A stretch of 64,000 nucleotides of DNA from Bacillota bacterium (GTDB taxonomy: Bacteria; Bacillota; Bacilli; Alicyclobacillales; SLC66): positions 143,851-207,850 of the forward strand of contig JAJZCW010000001.1 in NCBI GenBank assembly GCA_021828865.1, written 5' to 3'. The number at the start of each line of letters is the position of its first letter. The first letter of the stretch is position 1. The notes under the pieces were generated by a model that was not told the DNA's origin, did no database searches, and worked only from the letters and a program-made list of their open reading frames with translations. Below are positions 1 through 8,999 of the stretch, one piece after another. Made by a program: the position numbers and the translations under genes.

Positions 1-308
1 ATAAATCTTCCCAGTGCCCTGAATAGAGCCTCACTTTTGTCAGCGCGCGGATTGCCGATCACAACCGTTTTGCCGCCGCCTAAATTCAAACCTGCCGCCG
101 CCGCTTTATAGGTCATTCCTCTTGCCAGGCGTAGGGCATCAGTAATCGCTTCTTCTTCATTCGCATAAGTCCACATTCTGCATCCGCCAAGTGCCGGACC
201 AAGTGTCGTGTCGTGAATGGCAATGATCGCCTTAAGTCCTGCAGATTTATCTTGACAAAAAACCAATTGCTCATAGTCATATTGTGTTAATTTTTCGAAC
301 AGTTCCAT
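1..308 (-). CDS. bcd: Leucine dehydrogenase, N-terminal part (cut by window edge)
   Basis: NAD-dependent oxidative deamination of leucine, valine and isoleucine to branched 2-oxo acids, the entry to branched-chain acyl-CoA synthesis. The visible 102 or so residues show the family's N-terminal features: the [10 protein letters not shown] segment, the [11 protein letters not shown] segment carrying the catalytic-domain lysine, and the glycine-rich [11 protein letters not shown] stretch. The ATG at 308 follows a GGAGG ribosome binding site. Downstream of a sigma-54 promoter (352-367) and next to a BkdR-type activator on the same strand, which fits the branched-chain amino acid catabolic operon of bacilli. 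The C-terminal NAD domain lies outside the window. Confidence 0.93.
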   Translation of the reverse strand, partial: MELFEKLTQYDYEQLVFCQDKSAGLKAIIAIHDTTLGPALGGCRMWTYANEEEAITDALRLARGMTYKAAAAGLNLGGGKTVVIGNPRADKSEALFRALGRF

Positions 309-351
309 GGAAGTGTCCTCCTTAGGTGTCTTCAATTCTCGTCAATTCATT

Positions 352-367
352 AGCAATTTTCATGCCA
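352..367 (-). promoter_or_regulatory. Sigma-54 (-24/-12) promoter of the leucine dehydrogenase operon
   Basis: On the minus strand the sequence reads TGGCATGAAAATTGCT. The GG and GC dinucleotides are 12 bases apart, as in the TGGCACG-N4-TTGCW consensus. The predicted start site lies near 341, about 33 bases before the leucine dehydrogenase ATG. The neighbouring gene encodes a sigma-54 activator, which supports the call. Confidence 0.82.
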
Positions 368-418
368 AAACAAAATCTGCGCCCTGACTAAGAAAGCGCA
401 TTCATCTTCTGACTTTAT

Positions 419-452
419 GTGCAATTAATTGCACATTGGCGCAATTAATTGC
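419..452. promoter_or_regulatory. Tandem palindromes, probable upstream activating sequence for the sigma-54 activator
   Basis: A perfect 16-bp palindrome GTGCAATTAATTGCAC (419-434) is followed by a second copy of its core GCAATTAATTGC (441-452). The centres are 20 bp apart, about two helical turns, so both sites face the same side of the DNA. They lie roughly 85 and 105 bp upstream of the predicted sigma-54 start, the usual distance for an enhancer-binding protein. Confidence 0.7.
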
Positions 453-477
453 ATGCATACTTTTGCGCGCGGATGGT

Positions 478-2526
478 TCAAGAGATGCCCAACCTGCTCA
501 TCTTGTAATAAAAGGATCGTAATGACACCCCCAATTGCTGTGCGGCTTCCGTACGGTTGCCGCGACATTCTTCCAACGCTTGCAAAATGGCCGCTTTTTC
601 TGCGTCATTAATAACTTCAGTCAATTTTTTCCCTGACATTGCTGTCCTTGCAGGCACCACATTGGTGGTCAGATTTTCACCATACACTTCGATGTGCTGG
701 GTATCGATCATGGAATCTAGGTAATTGAGTTTGATCATGGCGCGTCCAATGACATTCTCAAGTTCGCGTACATTTCCTGGCCAGTGGTAATCATGCAAGC
801 GATGCATCCCCGCTGTAGTGACGCCGAGGACATTACGCCGATAATCATGGTTGTATTTTTCAATAAACATATCTACTAGCGGTTCAATGTCTTCTCGTCG
901 ATACCGAAGTGGAGGAATGACAATTGGCAACATATTCAATCGATAATACAAGTCTTCACGAAATTTCTTCTCGTTAATCGCCCATTCCAAATTGACATGG
1001 GTGGCCGCAATCACCCGTACATCGACACTGATGGACTGAGTTCCCCCTACGCGAACAATTTCTTTTTCCTGTAACACACGCAACAATTTGGCTTGTGTTC
1101 CCGGTGAAAGCTCCGCTATTTCATCCAAAAAAATTGTCCCGTGCATCGCTTCTTCAAACAATCCCTTTTTGCCGCCTTTGCGAGCTCCTGTAAAAGCGCC
1201 CTCTTCATATCCGAATAGTTCACTCTCAAGTAACGAGTCACTGATAGCCGCGCAATTAACGCGGATAAACTGGTTGTAACACCGTTCACTCGCATTATGT
1301 ATGGCGTGCGCAAACAGTTCCTTTCCAGAACCGGATTCGCCCCGAAGCAATACGGTTGCGTTTGTCGCTGCTGCCTGTTTTGCCGTGTCGAGCGCTGCGA
1401 TCATGGCCGAACTCTGACCGATGATGTCCTCAAAAGTGTACTTGGCTTCGAGCTTCCGTAAGCGTTTTTGTGCGGATTCCAGTTCCTGAGCCAGCGCCAT
1501 CAATTCCGATTCATCGTGAATGACAGCCACGCTTCCTTTTAATTCATCCCCCACCAGAATGGGGGCCACGTTGACGATAACCTCCCGCTTTTTCGAGCCC
1601 ACCTTCATTTTGGCATTGCGGACGGCTTTCCTGGTTTCCAGTACCAACATGTGCATGCTCTCGCCTTCCGCGATGTCGACCTCTGCAGGAAAACCAAGCA
1701 CTTCTTTTTCCGATAATCCAGTCAGCCTGGTGTAGGCGGGATTGATCATCATTCCTCGCCCATGCGCGTCCACGACAGAAATCGCGTCTTGCGTCGAGCT
1801 GATGACCGCTTCAAGGAGCGTTTGGGTTTCTTTTAATTTAGCCACCTCGCTATTTAATTCTCTCACTTCGGTGACGTCCCGAAAAACGGAGATCGCTGCG
1901 ATAGGACGATGGTCTTTATCCAGAACCGGCACCCGATTGGCAATGATCTCAATGTTTCCTAAGGATTGCACCTGATGAAGTTCAGGTTGGCCGGTTTCGA
2001 GTACCAGATGCAGTCGGGTTCCTGGAATGACCTCTTGCACAGGTTTGCCAATCGCACTTTTTGCATCGGATCCCGTCATTCGCTCAGCCGCCGCATTAAA
2101 AAGGGTAATCCGACCATGACGATCAACGGCAACGATGCCATCATAGGCAGCATTCAAGAGCATTTCGAGTCCCTGACGGGAGCGTCTCAATTCACCAGTC
2201 AATCGGCCTTGCTGTAAGATCAGGTTTAACACGACTTTCGCCACATCACCGGCAATCAACGAGACATCTGGCGCCTTTTTCATGGCGAGGTCCAGAAACA
2301 CCTCTTTTTTGCCTGTGCTCTCTATGATAAAGTCTAACGGCTGAGCCAAAAATGGGAGGTAATCATGGTTCGTCGGTATCTGATGGCTTCTCGCATACTC
2401 GAGTCCAGGCGCGTCAGGAATAATATCCACCATCCCCACCACCTGTACTTCTTTTTGGCGACCTAGAGCTTGTGCAATGAGCAGACCGCCGCGTCCTGCG
2501 CCAACGATAAGCATGCGCAGCATCAT
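478..2526 (-). CDS. bkdR: Sigma-54-dependent transcriptional activator, BkdR type
   Basis: Enhancer-binding protein that opens sigma-54 promoters by ATP hydrolysis. Domains in order: an N-terminal Rossmann-like fold with GAGRGG (about residues 8-100), two PAS domains (about 115-345), an AAA+ domain with Walker A GESGSGKE and the sigma-54 contact loop GAFTGA (about 365-600), and a C-terminal Fis-type helix-turn-helix ([19 protein letters not shown]). The reading frame opens at a TTG at 2529, but ATG at 2526 or 2523 sits better behind the GGGGAGG ribosome binding site. The combination of Rossmann and PAS sensors matches Bacillus BkdR regulators of branched-chain keto-acid genes. The gene ends 26 bp before the tandem palindromes that precede leucine dehydrogenase. 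Confidence 0.88.
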   Translation of the reverse strand: MMLRMLIVGAGRGGLLIAQALGRQKEVQVVGMVDIIPDAPGLEYARSHQIPTNHDYLPFLAQPLDFIIESTGKKEVFLDLAMKKAPDVSLIAGDVAKVVLNLILQQGRLTGELRRSRQGLEMLLNAAYDGIVAVDRHGRITLFNAAAERMTGSDAKSAIGKPVQEVIPGTRLHLVLETGQPELHQVQSLGNIEIIANRVPVLDKDHRPIAAISVFRDVTEVRELNSEVAKLKETQTLLEAVISSTQDAISVVDAHGRGMMINPAYTRLTGLSEKEVLGFPAEVDIAEGESMHMLVLETRKAVRNAKMKVGSKKREVIVNVAPILVGDELKGSVAVIHDESELMALAQELESAQKRLRKLEAKYTFEDIIGQSSAMIAALDTAKQAAATNATVLLRGESGSGKELFAHAIHNASERCYNQFIRVNCAAISDSLLESELFGYEEGAFTGARKGGKKGLFEEAMHGTIFLDEIAELSPGTQAKLLRVLQEKEIVRVGGTQSISVDVRVIAATHVNLEWAINEKKFREDLYYRLNMLPIVIPPLRYRREDIEPLVDMFIEKYNHDYRRNVLGVTTAGMHRLHDYHWPGNVRELENVIGRAMIKLNYLDSMIDTQHIEVYGENLTTNVVPARTAMSGKKLTEVINDAEKAAILQALEECRGNRTEAAQQLGVSLRSFYYKMSRLGIS

Positions 2527-2626
2527 CAATCCTCCCCGTTCATCAAAAAAATTTGTCCAAACATATTGTTCACGTTATAGTAAAGTGTGATTATCTTTAC
2601 AAATCACTAGAGAAAGGATGGCATTC

Positions 2627-2857
2627 ATGAAAACCATCGCCTCTTGGCTTGTTCTTTTTATCATCCTATTAATTGCTGGCGGCGGCATCAGCCTGATCCG
2701 TTACGGGATTTTTGCAGGAACATGGTGGGCCATTGTACTTGGCATTGTAATTGCCGTCCTGGCCACCGCGTACCTTGGTGGGTTTATCTACTATCGTGAC
2801 AAAAAAAATGGCCGCGTCAAACGTCCTGACCTCTTTCGCAATCCCCCACCGAAATAA
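2627..2857 (+). CDS. Small two-helix membrane protein, unknown function
   Basis: Predicted 76-residue protein with two hydrophobic segments (about 4-24 and 32-53) and a basic, proline-ending tail (RVKRPDLFRNPPPK) likely on the cytoplasmic side. The ATG at 2618 lies within the AGAAAGG ribosome binding site, so the in-frame ATG at 2627 is preferred. It is transcribed divergently from the sigma-54 activator and converges on mogA with only 5 bp between them. I do not recognise the family. Confidence 0.65.
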   Translation: MKTIASWLVLFIILLIAGGGISLIRYGIFAGTWWAIVLGIVIAVLATAYLGGFIYYRDKKNGRVKRPDLFRNPPPK

Positions 2858-2862
2858 TAAAC

Positions 2863-3369
2863 TTAGTCCGAGTGGGAAACTTCCTCTTGCCGCAATAACC
2901 GCAACGCGTGAGGCAACACATCCCAAATACTTTCAAGAGATTCCAAAACCCCTTTCGGGCTTCCTGGCAAATTGATAATCACCGACCCAGCCCGAATGCC
3001 CGCTAGAGAGCGGGATAAGAGCGAATATCTGGTGTGAGCGAGCCCACTTCGTCTCATTTCCTCACCGAGTCCCGGGATTTCTTTCTCAATCACCTTGCGC
3101 GTGGCTTCCGGCGTCACATCCCTTGGAGCCAGTCCTGTTCCACCCGTTGTCAGTATCAAGGGAACATCCTGCTCCACCAGTTCAAGCAAAATGGCTGCAA
3201 TATCCTCTTCCTCATCTGGCACCACCGTGCGAACGGCGACCATATGCCCTTTTTCGATAATAAAATCAGCCAGTGCTGGTCCTGAGGTGTCCTCTCTCAA
3301 ACCGACATAAGACCTATCACTGACGGTCACGATGGCCACATGCCACTTGTTGGCTTCTTCTGTGCTCAC
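2863..3369 (-). CDS. mogA: MogA/MoaB-family molybdenum cofactor protein (molybdopterin adenylyltransferase)
   Basis: Adenylates molybdopterin before metal insertion. The 168-residue protein shows the family signatures: VSDRS near the N-terminus, the TTGGTGLAPRDVTPEA nucleotide and pterin loop, and INLPGSPKG toward the C-terminus. The GTG start at 3369 follows AGGGAGG at good spacing. It lies directly downstream of moaC and is probably cotranscribed with it. Bacilli often name this protein MoaB; the sequence does not separate the two names. Confidence 0.88.
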   Translation of the reverse strand: MSTEEANKWHVAIVTVSDRSYVGLREDTSGPALADFIIEKGHMVAVRTVVPDEEEDIAAILLELVEQDVPLILTTGGTGLAPRDVTPEATRKVIEKEIPGLGEEMRRSGLAHTRYSLLSRSLAGIRAGSVIINLPGSPKGVLESLESIWDVLPHALRLLRQEEVSHSD

Positions 3370-3394
3370 ATTTAAGCCTCCCTACGACTATTAC

Positions 3395-3877
3395 TCACTC
3401 TGTATCTTTGCGGACATAGGTTCCGCTTTTGCCGCCGCTTTTTTCCATCAATCCGATAAAATTAACGGTCATTCCTCGATCAATCGCTTTACACATATCA
3501 TAGACGGTCAGCGCCCCCACGGAAGCCCCAGTCAACGCTTCCATTTCTACGCCCGTTTTGGCATCGGTTTGCACCACCACTTCGAGTTGCAACCGATTTT
3601 CTGCTGGGTAATCAAAATCGACCGATACACTGGTAACAGGAAGCGGATGACACATAGGGATCAAATCCGATGTTTTTTTTACGGCCATGACCGCCGCCAC
3701 TTGCGCAACCGCCAACACATCCCCTTTTTTTATCCCACCCTGCCTGATCTGCCTTAACGTCTCCGGATTCATCGTAAGCTCTGCGCGCGCTCTCGCCACT
3801 CTCGTAGTGACTTCTTTATGGCTGACATCCACCATATGCGCTCGGCCATGTTGATCGAAATGAGTAAATTCTGCCAT
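3395..3877 (-). CDS. moaC: Cyclic pyranopterin monophosphate synthase MoaC
   Basis: Acts with MoaA to convert GTP to cyclic pyranopterin monophosphate, the first stage of molybdenum cofactor synthesis. Family hallmarks are present: MVDVSHKEVTTRVARA, the IPMCHPLP active-site segment, and the GVEMEALTGASVGALTVYDM region followed by a lysine and the DRGM motif. An upstream extension of the frame lacks a ribosome binding site; ATG at 3877 follows GAGGAGG and gives 160 residues, the normal size. It forms an operon with mogA and is divergent from the MoaD-MoaE fusion. Confidence 0.95.
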   Translation of the reverse strand: MAEFTHFDQHGRAHMVDVSHKEVTTRVARARAELTMNPETLRQIRQGGIKKGDVLAVAQVAAVMAVKKTSDLIPMCHPLPVTSVSVDFDYPAENRLQLEVVVQTDAKTGVEMEALTGASVGALTVYDMCKAIDRGMTVNFIGLMEKSGGKSGTYVRKDTE

Positions 3878-3988
3878 GCCTAACCTCCTCGCCGACAAAG
3901 TTCTACTGAAAGTGTACCGATAGAATGCGTTCCTCGCAAATCCCTCATGGGTCGGTTATAATTTTAAAAAATAAGTGAGTGAGGTACT

Positions 3989-4690
3989 ATGAAACTTTCC
4001 ATTTTATTATTCGCATCGGCTGCAGAAGCCGCAGGCACTGACCGCTATGAAGTCACGATAAAGGACAAGGAATCTGCAACGTTACAGGAGATCAAAGAAG
4101 CGATGATGAAGACCTCCCTCCCGCTCGCTGCGATTATGGACCGTGCATGGTTTGCCGTCAACGACGAGTATGCCGATTTGGATACGTTGGTTGACGAATT
4201 CGACCAAGTGGCGGTGATTCCTCCTGTAAGCGGCGGTGAAGAGATTACCTTTGGCGCGGGCAAAATGATCGCATTAACGAGAGAGCCGCTATCCATCGAC
4301 GCCATGTATCAGGCGATGCTGCGAAAAGAGGCTGGCGCGGTCGTTGTTTTTTCTGGAATTGTCAGGGAATTCACAGGAGACAAAACCACACTTTTTTTGG
4401 AATATGAAGCGTATGAATCGATGGCGCTAAAAAAACTAGCAGAACTCGTTGAGGACTCTGAATCGAAATTCCCTGGCGTCAAAGTCGCCATTTGGCATCG
4501 TCTTGGCCACTTGGAGCTTTCAGAGTCAAGCGTATTGATTGGTGTCTCCAGTCCACACCGAGAGGCGGCTTTTCAAGCGGGTAAATACGCGATAGACGAA
4601 CTCAAGCAGCGCGTGCCCATCTGGAAAAAGGAATTTTATCAAAACGGCGAAGTGGAATGGGCGAAAAACGAACATTGGCATCCCCAGTGA
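3989..4690 (+). CDS. MoaD-MoaE fusion (both molybdopterin synthase subunits in one chain)
   Basis: Residues 1-83 are a MoaD ubiquitin-like domain ending in PPVSGG, and residues about 90-233 are a MoaE domain with the VFSGIVREF start, the EYEAYESMA segment and the catalytic PIWKKE. MoaD normally needs a free C-terminal Gly-Gly for adenylation by MoeB and thiocarboxylation, yet here Gly82-Gly83 runs directly into MoaE. Fused synthases such as mycobacterial MoaX are known to be cleaved at this point, so processing is likely. ATG follows GAGTGAGG. moeB lies 19 bp downstream and should act on it. Confidence 0.92.
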   Translation: MKLSILLFASAAEAAGTDRYEVTIKDKESATLQEIKEAMMKTSLPLAAIMDRAWFAVNDEYADLDTLVDEFDQVAVIPPVSGGEEITFGAGKMIALTREPLSIDAMYQAMLRKEAGAVVVFSGIVREFTGDKTTLFLEYEAYESMALKKLAELVEDSESKFPGVKVAIWHRLGHLELSESSVLIGVSSPHREAAFQAGKYAIDELKQRVPIWKKEFYQNGEVEWAKNEHWHPQ

Positions 4691-4709
4691 CAGAAAGGAA
4701 ATGCAGATA

Positions 4710-5483
4710 GTGACACCGGAAGAAACACTGCGTTACAGTCGACACTTTCTCTTTCGGCACATTGGAAGAAAAGGCCAGTTACAACTAAAAGATTCACGCA
4801 TCGCCATCGTTGGCGCAGGAGCCATCGGTAGCATGTTAGCCAATCACATGGCCCGCTCCGGCGTGGGATATATCCGTTTGATCGATGCTGATCAAGTGGA
4901 GACGAGCAATTTGCAGCGTCAGGTATTGTATACAGAGGCGGACGCGGAGGCTCACCTTGAAAAGGCGTTAGCGGCCAAGTTGCACCTTTTGGCGATCAAT
5001 CACCACATTGAAGTGGATCCGGTCGTGACGAGAATCACTAGTGACAATGCGGAAGAGAACCTGACTGGCGTGGACTTGATTCTAGATGGCACGGATAATT
5101 TGGAAGCCCGATTCATCATCAATGATGTGGCGGTGAAAAACGGAATTCCTTGGGTATATGCGGCAGCGGTCGGAAGCCGAGGCATGATGTTTCCCTTTAT
5201 CCCGGGACGATCCCCCTGCTTTCATTGCCTGTTTCCCCCATCGCAAATGGAGGGTCCTGCAGAATCCTGTGATGCAGTCGGAGTGATCTCTCCTGCAGTA
5301 GCTGTAGTTGCCTCACTTGCTGCCACTGAGGCGATGAAAATTTTACTTGGTGATGAGGAACATTTGATTCGTCATTTGCGGCATCTTGATTTGTGGCGAG
5401 GAGAATTCGGGGAGTTAAAACTCGGTAAAGCGAGGGCCAATTGTCCGACATGTGGATTGCATGAATACCCATTTATAGCGTAA
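4710..5483 (+). CDS. moeB: MoeB/ThiF-family adenylyltransferase
   Basis: E1-like enzyme that adenylates the C-terminal glycine of the MoaD domain. The nucleotide-binding GAGAIGS loop, the RQ..Y segment after NLQ, the DGTDNLEARF motif and two zinc-binding CxxC pairs (CFHC and CPTC) are all visible. No C-terminal rhodanese domain is present. The frame opens at ATG 4701 immediately after AGAAAGGAA; GTG at 4710 has far better spacing and is used here. The product most likely activates the upstream MoaD-MoaE protein. A terminator follows at 5503-5529. Confidence 0.88.
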   Translation: MTPEETLRYSRHFLFRHIGRKGQLQLKDSRIAIVGAGAIGSMLANHMARSGVGYIRLIDADQVETSNLQRQVLYTEADAEAHLEKALAAKLHLLAINHHIEVDPVVTRITSDNAEENLTGVDLILDGTDNLEARFIINDVAVKNGIPWVYAAAVGSRGMMFPFIPGRSPCFHCLFPPSQMEGPAESCDAVGVISPAVAVVASLAATEAMKILLGDEEHLIRHLRHLDLWRGEFGELKLGKARANCPTCGLHEYPFIA

Positions 5484-5502
5484 GCGTTTTCAAATCTATC
5501 AA

Positions 5503-5529
5503 AGCAGGGCTCGGCCCTGCCTTATTTTT
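5503..5529 (+). terminator. Rho-independent terminator after moeB
   Basis: Perfect stem GCAGGGC / GCCCTGC with a TCG loop, followed by CTTATTTTT. The T-run overlaps the last codons of the opposing small gene, so the terminator serves the plus strand only. Confidence 0.85.
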
Positions 5530-5701
5530 CTTCCTCGTCCTCGAGTTGCATGGGGTGAATAGGAGACTTATGACCTTTTTTGCGATAGGACTCGGAAATG
5601 GCTAAAAATGGATCATCCGCTACACGCACGGTGCGGCGCAAAAAATCTTCCGCCACATGAATCGTATTGGTCTGCGTATAGTAATTCTGCCCTTCGGCCA
5701 T
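5522..5701 (-). CDS. Small hydrophilic protein, unknown function
   Basis: Predicted 59 residues, polar, no membrane segment, ending in an acidic run (EDEEEK). The frame opens at GTG 5710, which sits inside the AAGGGG ribosome binding site; ATG at 5701 is correctly spaced. The central segment VADDPFLAISESYRKKGHK has no motif I recognise. It is a separate unit between moeB, which converges on it, and an upstream MBL-fold gene. It may be a short conserved Bacilli protein; the function is not evident. Confidence 0.6.
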   Translation of the reverse strand: MAEGQNYYTQTNTIHVAEDFLRRTVRVADDPFLAISESYRKKGHKSPIHPMQLEDEEEK

Positions 5702-5791
5702 GCAGCACACCCCTTAGTAATGGAATTATGGCCCGTTGCAATCTAATTGTACTACGACTAGCCATCTTGTACTAGTCTAAACGGGAATTTT

Positions 5792-6778
5792 TCAGGCGTT
5801 TGATGCGGTTTCGTACCTAATCATTCCATGATCATCCACCGTTTGTTTGACCAACCCGCGTTCAATCGCCAGGTCAAGATGGCCAACAATTTCCGACACA
5901 ATCAGCATTAATTCCTTCATTCTCCCGGGAAAAAGTGCCTGTGCCAATTGCCTTACCGTATGATGCCCCTCTTTGATCTGGTCTATTAACTGTGCCACTC
6001 TTTTGGCCTGCATCTCCAGGCGCAATCTGATCAGCGCATGGGGATCAGTGATAACCACTCCATGACCAGACAGCACACGACTTAACTTTAGATTTAACAA
6101 GGAGTGAAATGTGTCATGAAACAACTTGACACTTGGGATCCGGGTAAAGGTTAGCGGATCGGGTTCTACAAACGCATTGGAAGAAACATGATCGATCAAC
6201 ACATCGCCTGCAATCAACACATGATCCCTTTCTCTGTAGAGCGCGATGCTGGAATTAGAATGGCCAGGGGTGAACAACACCGTAAAATCTCCTACCTTCT
6301 CTCCCTCTTTTAACTGATCGTCCAAATCATAAGCCGGGACGACCGAATGAAACATTTGCCGCTCCTTTCGAAGTATCATTTGTTCCTCCTCACTTAACCC
6401 CGACTCAGCATATAACCGATGGAAAAATTGATCCTCTTTTTGCAACCATTCATCCGTTGGACTCAACCAAGTCTGCGTCAATTCATGACCCACCACACGG
6501 GCACCAGAGAGTTGGGCTAGCGTATTAACATTGCCAACGTGATCTGCATGGCCATGCGTCAAAATGATGGTATGGACATCGCTGATCTGATACCCCAAGT
6601 CTGCGAGCGCCTGTTGGAGCAACACATTTGCATCATCTCGATGAGCCCCGGCATCGACGAGTGTCAGCCCATCTTGGTCAGGAATGAGGTACACATGCAC
6701 ATCACCAATCGGAAATCCGGTGGGAAGTGAGCATTGATAGATTCCGCTAACCACGTTTTTTACGATTTCGGTCGTCAA
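5792..6778 (-). CDS. MBL-fold metallo-hydrolase
   Basis: Glyoxalase II/beta-lactamase-fold hydrolase of about 328 residues. The metal motif THGHADH (HxHxDH) is followed by the third ligand in TPGHSNSS and the GDVLIDH aspartate. A winged-helix-like C-terminal region follows, as in larger cytosolic members related to MBL hydrolases that act on thioesters or nucleotides. TTG at 6778, eight bases after AAGGAG, is preferred over GTG at 6787, which abuts the ribosome binding site. The substrate cannot be inferred; no neighbour suggests a pathway. Confidence 0.85.
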   Translation of the reverse strand: MTTEIVKNVVSGIYQCSLPTGFPIGDVHVYLIPDQDGLTLVDAGAHRDDANVLLQQALADLGYQISDVHTIILTHGHADHVGNVNTLAQLSGARVVGHELTQTWLSPTDEWLQKEDQFFHRLYAESGLSEEEQMILRKERQMFHSVVPAYDLDDQLKEGEKVGDFTVLFTPGHSNSSIALYRERDHVLIAGDVLIDHVSSNAFVEPDPLTFTRIPSVKLFHDTFHSLLNLKLSRVLSGHGVVITDPHALIRLRLEMQAKRVAQLIDQIKEGHHTVRQLAQALFPGRMKELMLIVSEIVGHLDLAIERGLVKQTVDDHGMIRYETASNA

Positions 6779-6866
6779 TCCTATCACTCCTTCACTATCA
6801 TCATAGATTGCGAGAATCGCTCATAAATCTATTACACCAACTAATCTGCACTGGGAGAATAAAAGT

Positions 6867-8066
6867 ATGAGAAAAAAAACAATCAAACGCAACCTCATGC
6901 CATTTCTGCTCGTGGCTACCGTTATTCTGCTCATCCTGAATGTCAATCACCACAGCGTTTCGCGATTGTTCCCTGCTCCGATTGGACAAGCCGCTCAGCT
7001 TTATCTCGCGCCTGTAGAAATCATGGCGTTGATGTCAAAAAGTCAATCACCATCATCGGCAGCCGTTGCACCAACACGACTGATTCCCACGACAAGCGCC
7101 AAGCAACCGTTGATGGTCGGATGGATATTGGATTCAGGCGCCACCAATATCTCCAGTGTCATGAATGAAACGCCTGGCTTGAATGTGTTATCCCCAAAAT
7201 GGTTCCATGTAGATGGGCCAAACGGTGCGATATCCGGCATACCTGAACGAACAATCATTCAACAGGCGCACAACAATCACCAACAGGTCTGGGCCGTGGT
7301 GGACAATGGATTTAACGGCTCATTTAGCCACTCCATATTGCAGTACCAAGATCAACAGGACATGCTGATCGGGCATATCGTCAAGCTTGCCGTTACTTAT
7401 CACTTGGATGGAATCAACCTGGATTTTGAAGGACTGCTTCCAATCGATCGATGGAACTATTCACGTTTTGTGAATGAGCTTGCCGTAAAACTCCACGTGC
7501 ATCAAATCCAACTATCCGTCGATTTGCCACCTGATTATGTTGCCGGTACAAACAACGGCCCTTATAATCATGCGGCCATCGCCAAGGCTGCTGACTATGT
7601 GGTGCTGATGGGATATGACGAATATTGGTTGGGAGATCCTAAAGCTGGGCCCACTGCCTCGCTGCCATGGGTTCGTCTAGCCGTGAATGATTTTTTAAAG
7701 ACAGGAGTACCCGCGAATAAATTAATTCTCGGTATCCCTTTTTACGCTGAGGACTGGACCGTCAATCAAAAAGGAAAAGTCCTTTCTAGTATAGCGCTTT
7801 CCGCGCTTGAGTCGAGCCAACTGGTGAATCAACTTCATACCCACATCGTATGGAACGCCAAGGAGGGTGTCTATTTTACCGCCTACCGATACCAGAAATC
7901 CTGGCATGAAATATGGTTAGAGAACCGGCGAACGCTGATGCTGTTCGCAGAACTTGCGAGAAACGACAAACTGGCTGGCCTTGCGAGCTGGTATCTCGGG
8001 CTTGAGAGCAAAGCCACTTGGCTGTCGGTGCTCCACACCCTTCGCTCACCCTCCATTATTGACTAA
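6867..8066 (+). CDS. Membrane-anchored glycoside hydrolase family 18 protein
   Basis: Predicted 399-residue enzyme with an N-terminal signal anchor (about residues 10-27) and an extracellular GH18 barrel. The active-site signature appears as DGINLDFEG, where the final glutamate is the general acid; the VVLMGYDEYW and ILGIPFYAEDW strands are also typical. Relatives in spore formers (YaaH, YdhD, YvbX) act on spore or cell-wall glycans, so cortex or peptidoglycan N-acetylglucosaminidase activity is plausible. Its 3-prime end overlaps the convergent HAD gene by 21 bases. ATG follows GGGAGA. Confidence 0.85.
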   Translation: MRKKTIKRNLMPFLLVATVILLILNVNHHSVSRLFPAPIGQAAQLYLAPVEIMALMSKSQSPSSAAVAPTRLIPTTSAKQPLMVGWILDSGATNISSVMNETPGLNVLSPKWFHVDGPNGAISGIPERTIIQQAHNNHQQVWAVVDNGFNGSFSHSILQYQDQQDMLIGHIVKLAVTYHLDGINLDFEGLLPIDRWNYSRFVNELAVKLHVHQIQLSVDLPPDYVAGTNNGPYNHAAIAKAADYVVLMGYDEYWLGDPKAGPTASLPWVRLAVNDFLKTGVPANKLILGIPFYAEDWTVNQKGKVLSSIALSALESSQLVNQLHTHIVWNAKEGVYFTAYRYQKSWHEIWLENRRTLMLFAELARNDKLAGLASWYLGLESKATWLSVLHTLRSPSIID

Positions 8067-8999
8067 AACGGAAGGCAAGTGAAGCACATGATCGATGACC
8101 ACATGTGGATTGATTCTGGCATCCGAAAATGCCGAGGCGTGACCAATGCCAATAAAATGAAACCCTGCGTCATTTGCGGCAAGCTGATCGGATAGAGAAT
8201 CGCCTATCACATAGACGTCATCCGGTGAATACTCATTAGCACCTCGTATATACGTGTATGGATGAGGTTTAGCAAGAGAAAAAGGTGCAAGCCCTTCGCG
8301 GTCTTCCGCTTTTCTTACTTCATCAATGGTGACAATGCGATCTGGCTGAAAAAATCGAAGGAGGCCAAGCGCTTCAAGTGGCATCTTCACTTCTTTCCAT
8401 GGTCTCCCTGTGCCAATTCCCATCAAAAAGCCCTGATTTTGTAGGTTTTGAAATGTCTTAAGAAGTTCATTTTTTTCTACCATTGGTTCATCAAACTCAA
8501 TCATGCCACGAAGCAAAAAAGGAACCGTTGGCCAAGGTCCCAAATGCACCTGCTGAAACACCTCATATACCTGTTCAAATAACTTGTGATCCGACACATT
8601 CACCATGTGTTCAAGTTGGCGCAAATAGTGATTGCCGCTCCCTGAGGTATCTGACAATACGGCAAATATCGAGGGCTGTAACGAGTCGCTTGTCAACACC
8701 TCAGGAGAAAGTGCGCGCATGGCAAGTACGATCGCATACGTTTTATCCCAGTTGCTGTTCAGCGCTCGACTTCTTAATAAACGGAGTAATGATAACGGCA
8801 AAAAAGCGTCACGAAGCCGTTCCACAACCTCCATGGAGGTTGCCGCGGTACTTAGTGGGAGCGATGGTGGAATGCTCATTGCCTCGCAAATCTGTTCATA
8901 AAAATACGCACAAGTGATCGCAAGAGTGCGGTAGTATCCCACCTCTTGCAGAAGCACTCCATCTACATCAAAAAGCAGAAGCGGACGATTCCCGCTCAT
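8046..8999 (-). CDS. HAD-superfamily phosphatase in a his-like operon
   Basis: Predicted 317-residue hydrolase. Motif I is LLFDVDGVLLQE (nucleophile Asp in DVDGV), motif II GIGTGRP, motif III lysine in AKPHPY and motif IV VIGDSLSDQLAA. A large insert of roughly 190 residues between motifs I and II forms an unusually big C1-type cap. ATG at 8999 overlaps the hisB-like stop in an ATGA arrangement, so translation is coupled. Its position behind HisD- and HisB-like genes suggests it dephosphorylates an intermediate of the same pathway; this is inference, and the motif differs from the DxDGT type of HisB-N histidinol phosphatases. Confidence 0.85.
   Translation of the reverse strand: MSGNRPLLLFDVDGVLLQEVGYYRTLAITCAYFYEQICEAMSIPPSLPLSTAATSMEVVERLRDAFLPLSLLRLLRSRALNSNWDKTYAIVLAMRALSPEVLTSDSLQPSIFAVLSDTSGSGNHYLRQLEHMVNVSDHKLFEQVYEVFQQVHLGPWPTVPFLLRGMIEFDEPMVEKNELLKTFQNLQNQGFLMGIGTGRPWKEVKMPLEALGLLRFFQPDRIVTIDEVRKAEDREGLAPFSLAKPHPYTYIRGANEYSPDDVYVIGDSLSDQLAANDAGFHFIGIGHASAFSDARINPHVVIDHVLHLPSVLVNNGG

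Noticed and set aside
419-452. Terminator for the BkdR-type activator
   Set aside because: The palindromes are AT-rich with no T-run and sit at enhancer distance from a sigma-54 promoter.
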